Below, piece by piece: positions 47,113 to 55,255 of a stretch of DNA of 64,000 nucleotides. The DNA lies in contig JBJHDH010000014.1 in assembly GCA_050486445.1 (NCBI GenBank), positions 1-64,000 on the forward strand, given 5' to 3'. How positions within the stretch are numbered: position 1 is the stretch's first letter; each line of letters opens with the position of its first letter. This stretch comes from Euryhalocaulis sp050486445. GTDB lineage: Bacteria; Pseudomonadota; Alphaproteobacteria; Caulobacterales; Maricaulaceae. A program made the position numbers and the translations under genes. Under the pieces are notes generated by a model that saw only the letters and a program-made list of their open reading frames with translations, did not search any database and had not been told where the DNA came from.

Positions 47113-48960
47113 ATGACGGGTTTCCGCACAGGATATGTGCTGGCCGGGGCCATGACGCTGCTGGCCACAATGCTGTTGGCAGGGGGCGCGGCGCAGGCGC
47201 AGAACCAGAGCAATATCCAGTACGATTGCGACCGCGCCTGCCTGACCGGCTTTATCGACGCCTTTGTCGACGGGCTGCTGGCCAATGATTCCGGCCGCGT
47301 GCCGCTGGCGCCGGACGCGAAAGTGACGCTGAACGACGACATCATGCCACTGGCGGACACGTTCTGGGCCGAGGCCCAAAGCGTGCGCGGCCGGGTCGAT
47401 ATCGCCAATCCCCGCCTGGGCGACACCGGCACGCAGATGCTGGTGGTGAATGAGGACGGCGCCGAGATCATCCATGTCTTCCGCCTGAAGGTGAAAGACG
47501 GCGCGATCACGGAAGTGGAGCAGATCCGCACACGCGGGCCGGAGGAAGGCAGCCTTTACGACACGTCCACGCTGCGCGAGCCCAATCCGAACTTCAACAT
47601 CGCCATCCGCCCGGCAGAGCAGGATTCCTATTATGATCTGATCGCGGCGGCGGAATCCTATTGGCGCGCCTTTAACACCAACGGCACGGACGAATACCGG
47701 CCGGCCGAATTCTGGCCCTATGTTCCGCGGCTGGAGAACGGCGTGCTGACCACCCATGCGCCGTTCGCCGGCAATCCGCCCTCCACCGCCGCCGAGCAGT
47801 TCGATCTGGGCCGCCATGCCGGACGCAATATCTGGGACATCCGCTATCCGGTGGTGGACGAGGAATATGGCGTGGTGATGAGCTTTGCCCGGTTCGGCCT
47901 GAAAGACGGCGCGACGCCGCGCAGCGAGGCGCAGTCGGTGGACCGGCTGGTGGCCGAGTTTTTCGCCATCCGCAAGGGCCTGATCTGGGACATTCAGGCG
48001 GTGATGTTCAACCGCGACGATTCCCTGCCCAGCGCCTGGGCGCCCGATTACGGTCCCACGCGCGGCGGCTGGGCGCCGGTCACCTGCGACCGCGCCTGCC
48101 TGACAGTGTTTATTGACGCCTATTACGATGCGCTGCTGGCGAACGATCCGGCGCGGCTGCCCCAGGCGGCGGGCGCGCGCATCACGCTGAACGGCAAGGA
48201 TGTCACGTTGGCCGAGGCGTTCTGGGACGGAGCGGAGCGCGTGCGCTGGCGCTTTGACGCGGTGAACGAGCGGCTGGGCGACACCGGCACGCAGGTCGTG
48301 GTGGTCGACGGGGACGGCGAGGACTCGATGGAGATCGTGCGCCTGAAAGTCGCGGGCGGCGCGATCACCGAGATCGAGATTATCCGCACCTTTGAGGGCG
48401 AAGCGGGCGCGTGGTGGGGGCCGGAACAGCTCGATCCCGAGCCCTCCGCCTTCCTCACTTTGCCGATCCCGCCGGTGGAGCGCGATTCCTATTACAAGCT
48501 GGTCGCCGTCGCGGACGGGTATTTCCGCGCATTCCAGACCAATGGCACGCCGGACTATCACCGTCCTGCGCTGCTGCCCGATACGCGGCGCTTCGAGAAC
48601 GGCGCGCAATTCACCGCCAATTACCGGAACGGCGTCTATGTCACCGCCATGGACGGGTTCGACCGCGGCCTGTTCATCGGGCGCAATCTCTGGGACCGCC
48701 GCCATGCCGTGGTGGATGAAGAGCGCGGCATCGTGCTGACCATCCTGCGCTTTGGGCGGATCGACGGCCCCATCGAAAACGCCAGCTCTGTCACCGCCTT
48801 CGACCGGCTGGTGGGCGAGTTTTTCACGGTGAAGGCCGGGAAGATTCAGGAGGTGCAGGCCGTCATGTTCGATCTGGACGATGACGAGCCGACCGGCTGG
48901 GGCAATCCCTGGTATGGCCCCGGCAAAGGCGGCTGGGGCGCCATGCCGACCGGGCAGTAG
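47113..48960 (+). CDS. Secreted protein made of two tandem ~286-residue repeats
   Basis: Protein of 615 residues with a signal peptide (VLAGAMTLLATMLLAGGAAQAQ). It consists of two homologous halves offset by 286 residues. Each begins with Cys-Asp-Arg-Ala-Cys-Leu-Thr (residue 39 and residue 325) followed by FIDA, LLAND and TLN patterns. Each continues with RLGDTGTQ, then GAITEIE, then a second section (RDSYYKLVAVADGYFRAFQTNGT ... VVDEERGIVLTILRFG ... EFFTVKAGKIQEVQAVMF). The first part of each half resembles an NTF2-like/SnoaL-type cone fold, with a Cys pair near the start; this is tentative. No function is recognised. It lies behind a TetR gene. Confidence 0.85.
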   Translation: MTGFRTGYVLAGAMTLLATMLLAGGAAQAQNQSNIQYDCDRACLTGFIDAFVDGLLANDSGRVPLAPDAKVTLNDDIMPLADTFWAEAQSVRGRVDIANPRLGDTGTQMLVVNEDGAEIIHVFRLKVKDGAITEVEQIRTRGPEEGSLYDTSTLREPNPNFNIAIRPAEQDSYYDLIAAAESYWRAFNTNGTDEYRPAEFWPYVPRLENGVLTTHAPFAGNPPSTAAEQFDLGRHAGRNIWDIRYPVVDEEYGVVMSFARFGLKDGATPRSEAQSVDRLVAEFFAIRKGLIWDIQAVMFNRDDSLPSAWAPDYGPTRGGWAPVTCDRACLTVFIDAYYDALLANDPARLPQAAGARITLNGKDVTLAEAFWDGAERVRWRFDAVNERLGDTGTQVVVVDGDGEDSMEIVRLKVAGGAITEIEIIRTFEGEAGAWWGPEQLDPEPSAFLTLPIPPVERDSYYKLVAVADGYFRAFQTNGTPDYHRPALLPDTRRFENGAQFTANYRNGVYVTAMDGFDRGLFIGRNLWDRRHAVVDEERGIVLTILRFGRIDGPIENASSVTAFDRLVGEFFTVKAGKIQEVQAVMFDLDDDEPTGWGNPWYGPGKGGWGAMPTGQ

Positions 48961-48972
48961 GGGCCGGGGCGT

Positions 48973-49104
48973 CTATTCCGCAGCAGTCCGATGCGGATCG
49001 TTCTTCGAGCGATGGAAGACGCCACCCACCCACAGGCCGAGAAAGCCCGTCGCCAGCACGGCAACAAGACCAATGACAACGCCAATCGCGGGATCAAGCG
49101 GCAT
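48973..49104 (-). CDS. Single-span membrane microprotein (43 residues)
   Basis: Reads MPLDPAIGVVIGLVAVLATG and continues FLGLWVGGVFHRSKNDPHRTAAE: a short N terminus, one hydrophobic helix and a polar tail. The ribosome site AAGGAGG sits at ideal distance before the ATG, which is the main support. Its start overlaps the end of the preceding 84-residue gene by 11 bases, so the two are probably translated together behind nrdB. The function is unknown. Confidence 0.65.
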   Translation of the reverse strand: MPLDPAIGVVIGLVAVLATGFLGLWVGGVFHRSKNDPHRTAAE

Positions 49105-49348
49105 GGCGCTCCTCCTTGAAGCCCAAGGATAACACAAATTGGGCCACAATGTGAAACAGACAAGCAGCAATCACCAGTCCGACATTGCCCCAACCCCATT
49201 GCAGGGCAGGGTTCAAAGTTGGACCGAATGTTGCGCCAATGAAGCACGCAATGGCGACGCCGTTGAAGAGAACGGCGCTAAGCTTCGCCACCTCCTCCAG
49301 ATGACGCGCGGATTTTGGCCGGAAATCAAACCCGCGTTTCACGATCAT
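49094..49348 (-). CDS. Two-span small membrane protein (84 residues)
   Basis: Begins MIVKRGFDFRPKSARHLEEV, a basic N terminus, then two hydrophobic spans (AVLFNGVAIACFIGATFG and VGLVIAACLFHIVAQFVLSLGF) and a short charged end. Its ATG overlaps the nrdB stop as ATGA, which indicates translational coupling. A 43-residue membrane protein follows with an 11-base overlap. No family is recognised. Confidence 0.75.
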   Translation of the reverse strand: MIVKRGFDFRPKSARHLEEVAKLSAVLFNGVAIACFIGATFGPTLNPALQWGWGNVGLVIAACLFHIVAQFVLSLGFKEERHAA

Positions 49349-50388
49349 CCGTCCACCGCGGAGGGGCGCTTCTCCCGCATCTTGTCGAACATCGTCCAAA
49401 CGCCGGCCTCGCCGTGCCATTCGCCGCGCGTGGCGCCCTTGGCGTATTCGGTGGCGCGCGCCTCGAAGAAATTGGCGTGCTCCACCCCGTTCAGGATTTC
49501 CGTCAGCCAGGGCAGCGGATGCTCTTTCACGCCATAGACGGCGGGCAGCTTCAACTGGGCCAGCCGCCAGTCGGCGATATAGCGGATATAGGCCTTGATG
49601 TCGGCCGGAGTCATGCCCTCCACCGGCCCCATCTCGAAGGCCAGGTCGATGAACTTGTCCTCCAGCCCCACCACGGTCTTGCAGCAATCGACAATGTCGT
49701 CCTTCACGGCCGGGGTCAGCGCGTCGGTTTCCGCGGCGAAGGCGTGGAACAGGCGGATCATGCCCTCGCAATGCAGCGACTCGTCACGCACGCTCCACGA
49801 GACGATCTGGCCCATGCCCTTCATCTTGTTGAAGCGCGGGAAGTTCATCAGCATCGCGAAGCTGGCGAAGAGTTGCAGCCCCTCGGTGAAGGCGCCGAAC
49901 ATCGCCACGGTGCGCAGGATGTCGGCCTCTGTCTCCACGCCGAAACGCTGCATGAAGTCGTGCTTGTCGCGCATCGCCTGATAGTCGAGGAAGGCGGAGA
50001 ATTCCGCCTCTGGCATACCGATGGTTTCCAGCAGCAGCGCATAGGCGGCGATATGGATCGTCTCCATGTTCGAAAACGCCGAGAGCATCATCTTGATCTC
50101 GGTCGGTTTGAACACGCGCGCATAGCGCTCCATGTAATTGTCGTTCACCTCGACATCGGACTGGGTGAAAAAGCGGAAAATCTGGGTCAGCAGATTGCGC
50201 TCGGCGTCCGAGAGTTTGCCCGCCCAGTCCTTGCAGTCCTCGCCCAGCGGCACCTCTTCCGGCATCCAGTGGACCTGCTGCTGCTTCTTCCAGAAATCAT
50301 AGGCCCAAGGATAGCGGAACGGCTTGTAGGAATGGCTGGGGGTCAGCAATCCCGGCAATTGGGCGATCTGGGGGTCGGTCTGGGACAT
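49345..50388 (-). CDS. nrdB: Ribonucleotide reductase small subunit (class I)
   Basis: Carries the diiron-tyrosyl radical that starts deoxyribonucleotide synthesis by NrdA. 347 residues. Metal ligands can be placed as Asp78, Glu109, His112 (METIHIAAY), Glu169 (FTEGLQLF), Glu203 and His206 (RDESLHCEG). The radical Tyr is Tyr116, seven residues after Glu109 as in class Ia enzymes. The ATG at 50388 starts SQTDPQIAQLPGLL. nrdA is not in the window. The stop is coupled to a small membrane protein gene. Confidence 0.97.
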   Translation of the reverse strand: MSQTDPQIAQLPGLLTPSHSYKPFRYPWAYDFWKKQQQVHWMPEEVPLGEDCKDWAGKLSDAERNLLTQIFRFFTQSDVEVNDNYMERYARVFKPTEIKMMLSAFSNMETIHIAAYALLLETIGMPEAEFSAFLDYQAMRDKHDFMQRFGVETEADILRTVAMFGAFTEGLQLFASFAMLMNFPRFNKMKGMGQIVSWSVRDESLHCEGMIRLFHAFAAETDALTPAVKDDIVDCCKTVVGLEDKFIDLAFEMGPVEGMTPADIKAYIRYIADWRLAQLKLPAVYGVKEHPLPWLTEILNGVEHANFFEARATEYAKGATRGEWHGEAGVWTMFDKMREKRPSAVDG

Positions 50389-50571
50389 CGGATCAGGCTT
50401 CCGGCTCGAGTCGCAATCGAACCTACATCTTGTGGCTGAACGCGCCTCCCCGTCCAGCATTTTGATGCTGAATATTGGGGATGAGGGGCCTGTGGAAAAG
50501 ACCCGGCGCTGTGCAGGGCCTTAAAACGGGCGGAACGGAGCGAAAAAGGCGGCCGGATCAGTCGTCTCCGG

Positions 50572-51048
50572 TCAGCCGCCTTTGGCCGCCGCCTCCAGCC
50601 CGGCGATGTCGAATTTGACCATTTTCAGCATCGCCTCGGCCACCCGCTTCACCTTCGCGGGGTCCGGATCGCTCATCAACTCGCCCAGCCGTTTGGGGAC
50701 AATCTGCCAGCAGAGGCCCCAGCGGTCGCGCAGCCAGCCGCATTGTTCATAGGCGCCGCCCGCGCCCAGCGCCTCCCACAGCCGGTCGATTTCCGCCTGA
50801 TCGGCGCACTCCACCATGATGGAGAAGCTGTGATTGAACGGGTCCAGCGGCCCGGCCTCGATGGCCATGTAGCGCTGGTCGCCAAGCTGGAAGCCCGCCA
50901 TCCGCACGCTGCCCGCCGGGCCGGAGGGAGAATCCGCCGGCAGCGGCGAGATCCAGTGCAGCGCCGAGCCGGGAATCTGATCTGTATAGAAGCGGACCGC
51001 CGCCTCCATATCCTTTTCGAACCAGAGATGCTGGGTGACTTTGGTCAT
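50572..51048 (-). CDS. VOC-family (PhnB-like) protein
   Basis: Protein of 158 residues of the vicinal-oxygen-chelate/glyoxalase fold. It begins MTKVTQHLWFEKDMEAAVRFYTDQIP and contains GFQLGDQRYMAIEAGP, FNHSFSIMVECADQAEIDRLWEALGAGG and CGWLRDRWGLCWQIVPKRLGELM, the layout of PhnB/YdcA-type VOC proteins. The catalytic role is unknown. It is the last gene of a three-gene minus-strand run with the GST and DUF1428 genes. Confidence 0.88.
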   Translation of the reverse strand: MTKVTQHLWFEKDMEAAVRFYTDQIPGSALHWISPLPADSPSGPAGSVRMAGFQLGDQRYMAIEAGPLDPFNHSFSIMVECADQAEIDRLWEALGAGGAYEQCGWLRDRWGLCWQIVPKRLGELMSDPDPAKVKRVAEAMLKMVKFDIAGLEAAAKGG

Positions 51049-51080
51049 GTGTGGATTCCTTATGCGGTCGCCGCGCGCGC

Positions 51081-51749
51081 TCAGGCGGCGGAGACGCGAT
51101 CCTCGAAATCGGCCAGTTGTGCGTCCAGCGCCCGCCTGAAGGCGGGCCGCGCCTCGCCCCGCGCCCGATAGGCGGCCAGCGGCGGGAATTGGGCGACCAG
51201 GTCTGTGTGGCGCAGATTGCGCAACACTGTGACCATCATCAGATCGCCGGCCGTGAAGCGTTCCTCCAGCCAGTCTTTGTCGCCCAGATGCTCCGCCACG
51301 CGCGCCAACTTGCCGCGAACCATGTCCACAACGCCGGGGCGGCGGGCCTGCGCCCATTCCTCTTCGGAATGAAACAGGTCGATCGCAGCCAGTTGCGAGA
51401 TGACCGGCTCTACGCTGTTCAACGCGGCGATGACCCAACCCGTAGCCCGCCCCCGGCCCTGCGGGTCAGCGGGCAGCAGAGTTTCGCACCCTTCGCCGAT
51501 ATGCAGCACGATGGCGCCGGATTCGAACAGCGAGACCTCACCGTCGCGATAGGATGGAACCTGACCGAAAGGCTGCTCGCTGAAATAGTCTGCCGGGCGT
51601 TCAGCGCGCGCATCCAGCAGGCGTGTGGAATAGGGAATTCCCGCCTCCTCCAGCGCCCAGCGCACCCGGAGATCTCGCACCAAACCCTTGGCGAACTCCG
51701 GAACCCAGCCGAACGCGCTGATGCGCACAGGAGATTGAAGATCGGCCAT
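51081..51749 (-). CDS. Glutathione S-transferase family protein
   Basis: Protein of 222 residues. The N-terminal thioredoxin-like domain has VRWALEEAGIPYSTRLLDAR, the cis-Pro motif QPFGQVPSYRDGEVSLFESGAIVLHIGE (VPS plus ESGAI bind glutathione), and an all-helical C-terminal domain (KDWLEERFTAGDLMMVTVLRN). It starts two bases after the DUF1428 gene ends, so it is co-transcribed. Probable role in conjugating or reducing electrophiles; the substrate is unknown. Confidence 0.93.
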   Translation of the reverse strand: MADLQSPVRISAFGWVPEFAKGLVRDLRVRWALEEAGIPYSTRLLDARAERPADYFSEQPFGQVPSYRDGEVSLFESGAIVLHIGEGCETLLPADPQGRGRATGWVIAALNSVEPVISQLAAIDLFHSEEEWAQARRPGVVDMVRGKLARVAEHLGDKDWLEERFTAGDLMMVTVLRNLRHTDLVAQFPPLAAYRARGEARPAFRRALDAQLADFEDRVSAA

Positions 51750-51751
51750 GC

Positions 51752-52477
51752 TCAGGCGTCCACAATCGGCGCGAAACCGCCAAAGATCATGCGCTGGCCG
51801 TCGAACGGCATTGTGTCATGGCCGGGCTTCATCCGCTCGTCGGCCATCACTTTCGCCATGCCTTCGTCGCGGGCCTGTTTGCTGGGCCATTCCACCCAGG
51901 AAAAGACGATGTCCTCACCGTCTTTGGCCTGCACAGCCATATAAAAGTCTGTGACCTTGCCCGCGGGCACGTCGTCGCTCCAGGCCTCGACCACGCGGCT
52001 GGCGCCATATTCCTGAAAGATGGCGGCGGCCTTCGCGGCCATCGCGTGATAGGCGTCCTTGTTCCCGGACGGGATGGCGAGCACATAGCCATCCGCATAG
52101 CCTATCCCGTTCGCGGCGCCGTCATCGACGATGGGCGCGAAGCCGCCAAAAACCATGCGCATTCCGTCGAACGGCATCTGCTGGCCGAACGCCTCCATGC
52201 GCGGGTCGGACATCATTTTCTTCTGCGCCGCGTCGCGGGCCTCTCTGGATGGATATTCCATCCATGAGAAGCAGACGATCTCGCCATCCTTAGCTTTCAC
52301 GGCGCGGCGGAAATCGGTGACCTTGCCGTCTGGCACATCATCTTCCCAGCATTCGACCAGGCGCGAGACGCCGAATTCCCTGAACAGCGGCAAAGCCTTT
52401 TCGGCCATCGCCCGATAGGCGTCTTTGTTCTCCGCCGGCACGGCGACCAGAAACCCGTCCACATATCCCATTGTCAT
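51752..52477 (-). CDS. Protein with two fused DUF1428 domains
   Basis: Protein of 241 residues made of two similar halves. The first begins GYVDGFLVAVPAENKDAYRAMAEKA and ends GMRMVFGGFAPIVDD; the second begins GYADGYVLAIPSGNKDAYHAMAAKA and ends GQRMIFGGFAPIVDA. Single DUF1428 proteins have about 120 residues and a dimeric alpha-beta-barrel fold, so the fusion probably makes an internal pseudo-dimer. Their function is unknown. It is the first gene of the run with GST and VOC genes and diverges from the MarR regulator. Confidence 0.93.
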   Translation of the reverse strand: MTMGYVDGFLVAVPAENKDAYRAMAEKALPLFREFGVSRLVECWEDDVPDGKVTDFRRAVKAKDGEIVCFSWMEYPSREARDAAQKKMMSDPRMEAFGQQMPFDGMRMVFGGFAPIVDDGAANGIGYADGYVLAIPSGNKDAYHAMAAKAAAIFQEYGASRVVEAWSDDVPAGKVTDFYMAVQAKDGEDIVFSWVEWPSKQARDEGMAKVMADERMKPGHDTMPFDGQRMIFGGFAPIVDA

Positions 52478-52550
52478 CGTGAGCGTTCCTTTTCAATTTT
52501 ATTCAGGCCGATTCAGGCAGTTACGCACGCGGGTGCGCATTCGTTCCGGA

Positions 52551-52581
52551 TTGACTTTTTATGTTGGTATCAACATATTAT
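52551..52581 (+). promoter_or_regulatory. MarR promoter/operator with exact palindrome
   Basis: TATGTTG (52560-52566) and CAACATA (52571-52577) form a perfect 18-base inverted repeat. TTGACT (52551-52556) is a good -35 box, and CATATT or TATTAT near 52574-52581 could be the -10. The operator lies between the boxes and almost touches the marR start, which fits autorepression. Confidence 0.7.
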
Positions 52582-53026
52582 GGCCATGTCAAAGCGAGTC
52601 GCCCCCGAAATCACACTTGAAGTGCGCGACACGTGCCTGTGCCTGCATGCACAGCGCGCGGCGCGCACGCTGGCGCGGCGTTTTGACGATGCGCTGCGCC
52701 CCTATGGGCTGACCAATCAGCAATTCTCGCTGCTGATGTCGCTGAACCGGCCGAGGCCGCCCGCCATCGGACCCGTGGCGCAGTTTCTGGCGATGGACCG
52801 CACCACCCTGACCGCCGCGCTGAAACCGCTGGAGCGTGAGGGGCTGGTTACTGTCGCGCCCGATCCCGGCGACCGGCGCAGCCGTCTGCTGACGCTGACT
52901 GCGAAGGGCCATGCGGCGCTGCTGCGCGCCGTGCCGGCCTGGCGGGAGGAACATGCGAAGCTGGACGCCGAAACCGGGGCGCGCAAGATGGACACCCTGC
53001 GCGCCGGCCTGCGCGCCATCGCGTGA
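52580..53026 (+). CDS. MarR-family transcriptional regulator
   Basis: Winged helix-turn-helix regulator of 148 residues. The family core is LTNQQFSLLMSLNRPRPPAIGPVAQFLAMDRTTLTAALKPLEREGLVTVAPDPGDRRSRLLTLTAKG, with the DxR-S wing motif. The start can be the ATG at 52580 or the one at 52586; neither has a ribosome site and both follow the operator closely, so the transcript may be leaderless. It probably controls itself and the divergent DUF1428-GST-VOC genes, perhaps in response to an electrophile or oxidant. Confidence 0.93.
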   Translation: MAMSKRVAPEITLEVRDTCLCLHAQRAARTLARRFDDALRPYGLTNQQFSLLMSLNRPRPPAIGPVAQFLAMDRTTLTAALKPLEREGLVTVAPDPGDRRSRLLTLTAKGHAALLRAVPAWREEHAKLDAETGARKMDTLRAGLRAIA

Positions 53027-53085
53027 GGCGCCCCCAGGCGGGCGGCGCCTTCCCCGGCGGCCCGGCTTGTGGAAAACTCCCGCGC

Positions 53086-53379
53086 ATGAACAGGGACGAG
53101 GCCATCCGCCTGCTGCGTGAAGCCGAGCCGCGAATGCGGAAATACGGCGTTGTCCATGCGCGCCTGTTCGGCTCTGTGGCGCGCGGAGACAACCGGCCCG
53201 GTTCGGATGTCGATGTCGCCGTGCGCCTGAAGGACGGCACGCCGATGGATCGCCATACTGTCCTTGGACTATATGGCCTTCTCACGGATATTTTCGGCGT
53301 GGTCGATATCGTGTTCGAACCGTCTTCCCGCGCTGACCTTCAGGAAGAGATTGAGCGGGAGCACGTGCTTGCCTTCTGA
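53086..53379 (+). CDS. MNT-type minimal nucleotidyltransferase (antitoxin-like)
   Basis: Protein of 97 residues with the polymerase-beta signature GSVARG (Gly29-Ser30) and Asp41/Asp43 in SDVDVAV, plus an acidic end (FGVVDIVFEPSSR). MNT proteins pair with HEPN-domain toxins; several AMPylate the toxin to silence it. The ATG at 53086 starts NRDEAIRLLREAEP. The HEPN gene overlaps its end, the standard arrangement for the pair. Confidence 0.9.
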   Translation: MNRDEAIRLLREAEPRMRKYGVVHARLFGSVARGDNRPGSDVDVAVRLKDGTPMDRHTVLGLYGLLTDIFGVVDIVFEPSSRADLQEEIEREHVLAF

Positions 53380-53728
53380 CAAGCCGCGCCAGCGGTTCCA
53401 GGACATTATCGATTCGATCGACGCCATTCAGCAATTTGTCGATGACGCGGGCAGCGTCGAAGCGGCAATGTACAAAAGCCATCTGCATCGCATGGCAATT
53501 GAGCGTATGCTTCTCATCATTGCAGAAGCGGCGACGAAATTGGGGGCCTTGACGCAGGATATGGCTCCGGAAATCCCTTGGGATGAGGTGCGCGGCATCG
53601 GCAACTATATCCGGCATAATTACGATGCGCTGAACGATCAGATGCTGTTCGAGACAGTCCGCGAAGACCTCCGCCCCCTGCGCGCCGCGTGCGAGCGGGC
53701 GTTGGGAACGCTTGGTCCTGGCGCTTAA
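53369..53728 (+). CDS. HepT-like HEPN protein (DUF86), TTG start
   Basis: Helical protein of about 119 residues. It reads KPRQRFQDIIDSIDAIQQFV early and has the HEPN signature region WDEVRGIGNYIRHNYDAL. In RNase HepT the motif is Arg-x4-His-x-Tyr; here the Arg position is Gly77-like and the arginines flank it (Arg75, Arg82, His83, Tyr85), a variant common in this subfamily. No ATG fits; the TTG at 53369 behind GCGGGAGC is the best start and overlaps the MNT gene by 11 bases. Probable toxin or RNase partner. Confidence 0.85.
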   Translation: MPSDKPRQRFQDIIDSIDAIQQFVDDAGSVEAAMYKSHLHRMAIERMLLIIAEAATKLGALTQDMAPEIPWDEVRGIGNYIRHNYDALNDQMLFETVREDLRPLRAACERALGTLGPGA

Positions 53729-53732
53729 TCTT

Positions 53733-54398
53733 CTACAGCAGGACGGCCAGCACGAACCCGTCCCAGCCCTTGCCGCCAACGGTCTGGATTGCGGTGGCGT
53801 CCAGGCGCGGCTCTGTCGCCAGCATGTCGAACACCGCGCGCGTTCCGCGCACACTTGGATGAGTGCTTGCGGAATCCGTCACCGCGCCGTCACGCACCAC
53901 ATTGTCCACAACGACGACCGTCCCCGGCCGGCCTAACCGGATCGCCCAGTCGAGATAGTTCACATTGTTCGCCTTGTCGGCGTCGATGAAGACAAGGTCG
54001 AACGGCCCAATCCCCTCTTCCTCGATCAGAGGCAAGGTCTCCAGCGCCGGCCCAACGCGAATATCAGTGCGATCCGAAAGACCGGCGCGTTCGAGATTGA
54101 CGCGTGCGACGCCAGCGCGATCCGCGTCGATTTCCAACGTCACTGCTAGTCCGTCATCGGGCAGTGCGCGGACGAGCCAGATCGTCGAATAGGCGCCAAG
54201 CGTCCCGATCTCCAGGATTCGGCGCGCGCCGATCATGCGCGCAATCAGGTTCAGAAATTTCCCCTGCGGCGGCGAGACATCATGCGGCGGCAGACCGGCG
54301 GGAGCGTTCGCGGCCAGTGCGGCCTCCAGCGCCGGATCGGAAAGGCCGAGGCGCTCGATGAAATACGCATCGACGGCGCGCCACGCTTCCTGATCCAT
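53733..54398 (-). CDS. Class I SAM-dependent O-methyltransferase
   Basis: Protein of 221 residues of the caffeoyl-CoA/catechol O-methyltransferase type. Motif I is RILEIGTLGAYSTIWLVRALP, motif II includes VTLEIDADRAGVARVNLERAG, and the metal-binding Asp is in FDLVFIDADKANNVNYLDWAIRL and VVDNVVRDGAV. The acceptor cannot be named. It converges with the HepT gene and lies 11 bases past the nadC start side on the same strand as the nad genes, possibly read from the same transcript. Confidence 0.92.
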   Translation of the reverse strand: MDQEAWRAVDAYFIERLGLSDPALEAALAANAPAGLPPHDVSPPQGKFLNLIARMIGARRILEIGTLGAYSTIWLVRALPDDGLAVTLEIDADRAGVARVNLERAGLSDRTDIRVGPALETLPLIEEEGIGPFDLVFIDADKANNVNYLDWAIRLGRPGTVVVVDNVVRDGAVTDSASTHPSVRGTRAVFDMLATEPRLDATAIQTVGGKGWDGFVLAVLL

Positions 54399-54409
54399 CG
54401 CCCGCCCTC

Positions 54410-55255
54410 TTAGTGTTTGAAATCCAGGCCGAAATCGAGAGCGGTGGCGGAATGGGTGAGCGCGCCCACCGAGATCACGTCCACGCCGGTTTCGGCGATG
54501 GCGCGCACGGTTTCCAGCGTGACGCCCCCGGAGGCCTCCAGCACCACATGATCCCCTGCGCGCCGCACCGCCTCGCGCATATCGTCCAGCGGGAAATTAT
54601 CGAGCATCACCACGTCTGGCCCCGCGTCCAGCGCCTCACCCAGTTGCGCCAGCGTATCGACCTCGACCGCGACGACGGTCATATGGCCCGCGGCGCCGCG
54701 CGCCGCCGCGACCGCCCGGCTGACCCCGCCCGCGGCGGCGACGTGATTATCCTTGATGAGGATCGCGTCGCCGAGGCCGAAACGGTGCGGCGTTCCCCCG
54801 CCGGCCTCCACCGCCGCCTTCTGCACAGTGCGCAACAGCGGCAAAGTCTTGCGCGTCGGCGCGATGGCCGCGCCCGTGCCCGCCACGGCCTCGACATAGG
54901 CGCGGGTGAGCGTGGCGATTCCCGAAAGATGGGTGACGAAATTCAGCGCCGTGCGTTCCGCCGCCAGGATGGCGCGGGCATCGCCATTGACCGAAAGCAC
55001 CACCCGCCCGGGGGTGACTTCAGCGCCCTCGCCGTCGACAACCTCCACCCGCACGCCGGCGCCGCCGGCCAGTTCGAAGGCGAGCGCGGCGCAGTCGATC
55101 CCGGCCAGCACGCCGGCCTGACGCGCGCGAATCTCCGCCCGTATCCGCGCGCCTTTAGGGATGCAGGCTGTGGAGGTGATGTCTCCGGCGCCGCCGAGGT
55201 CTTCTTCCAGCGCGGCGCGCACCAGTCTCTCCAGAATGATGCGCGGCAGACTCAC
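54410..55255 (-). CDS. nadC: Quinolinate phosphoribosyltransferase
   Basis: Converts quinolinate and PRPP to nicotinate mononucleotide in de novo NAD synthesis. 281 residues. Landmarks are AALEEDLGGAGDITSTACIP, LNFVTHLSGIATLTRAYVEAV, TRKTLPLLRTVQKAAVEAGGGTPHRFGLGDAILIKDNH, and the C-terminal VMLDNFPLDDMREAV and LEASGGVTLETVRAIAETGVDVISVGALTHS. Its start overlaps the nadB stop by four bases. Confidence 0.98.
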   Translation of the reverse strand: MSLPRIILERLVRAALEEDLGGAGDITSTACIPKGARIRAEIRARQAGVLAGIDCAALAFELAGGAGVRVEVVDGEGAEVTPGRVVLSVNGDARAILAAERTALNFVTHLSGIATLTRAYVEAVAGTGAAIAPTRKTLPLLRTVQKAAVEAGGGTPHRFGLGDAILIKDNHVAAAGGVSRAVAAARGAAGHMTVVAVEVDTLAQLGEALDAGPDVVMLDNFPLDDMREAVRRAGDHVVLEASGGVTLETVRAIAETGVDVISVGALTHSATALDFGLDFKH

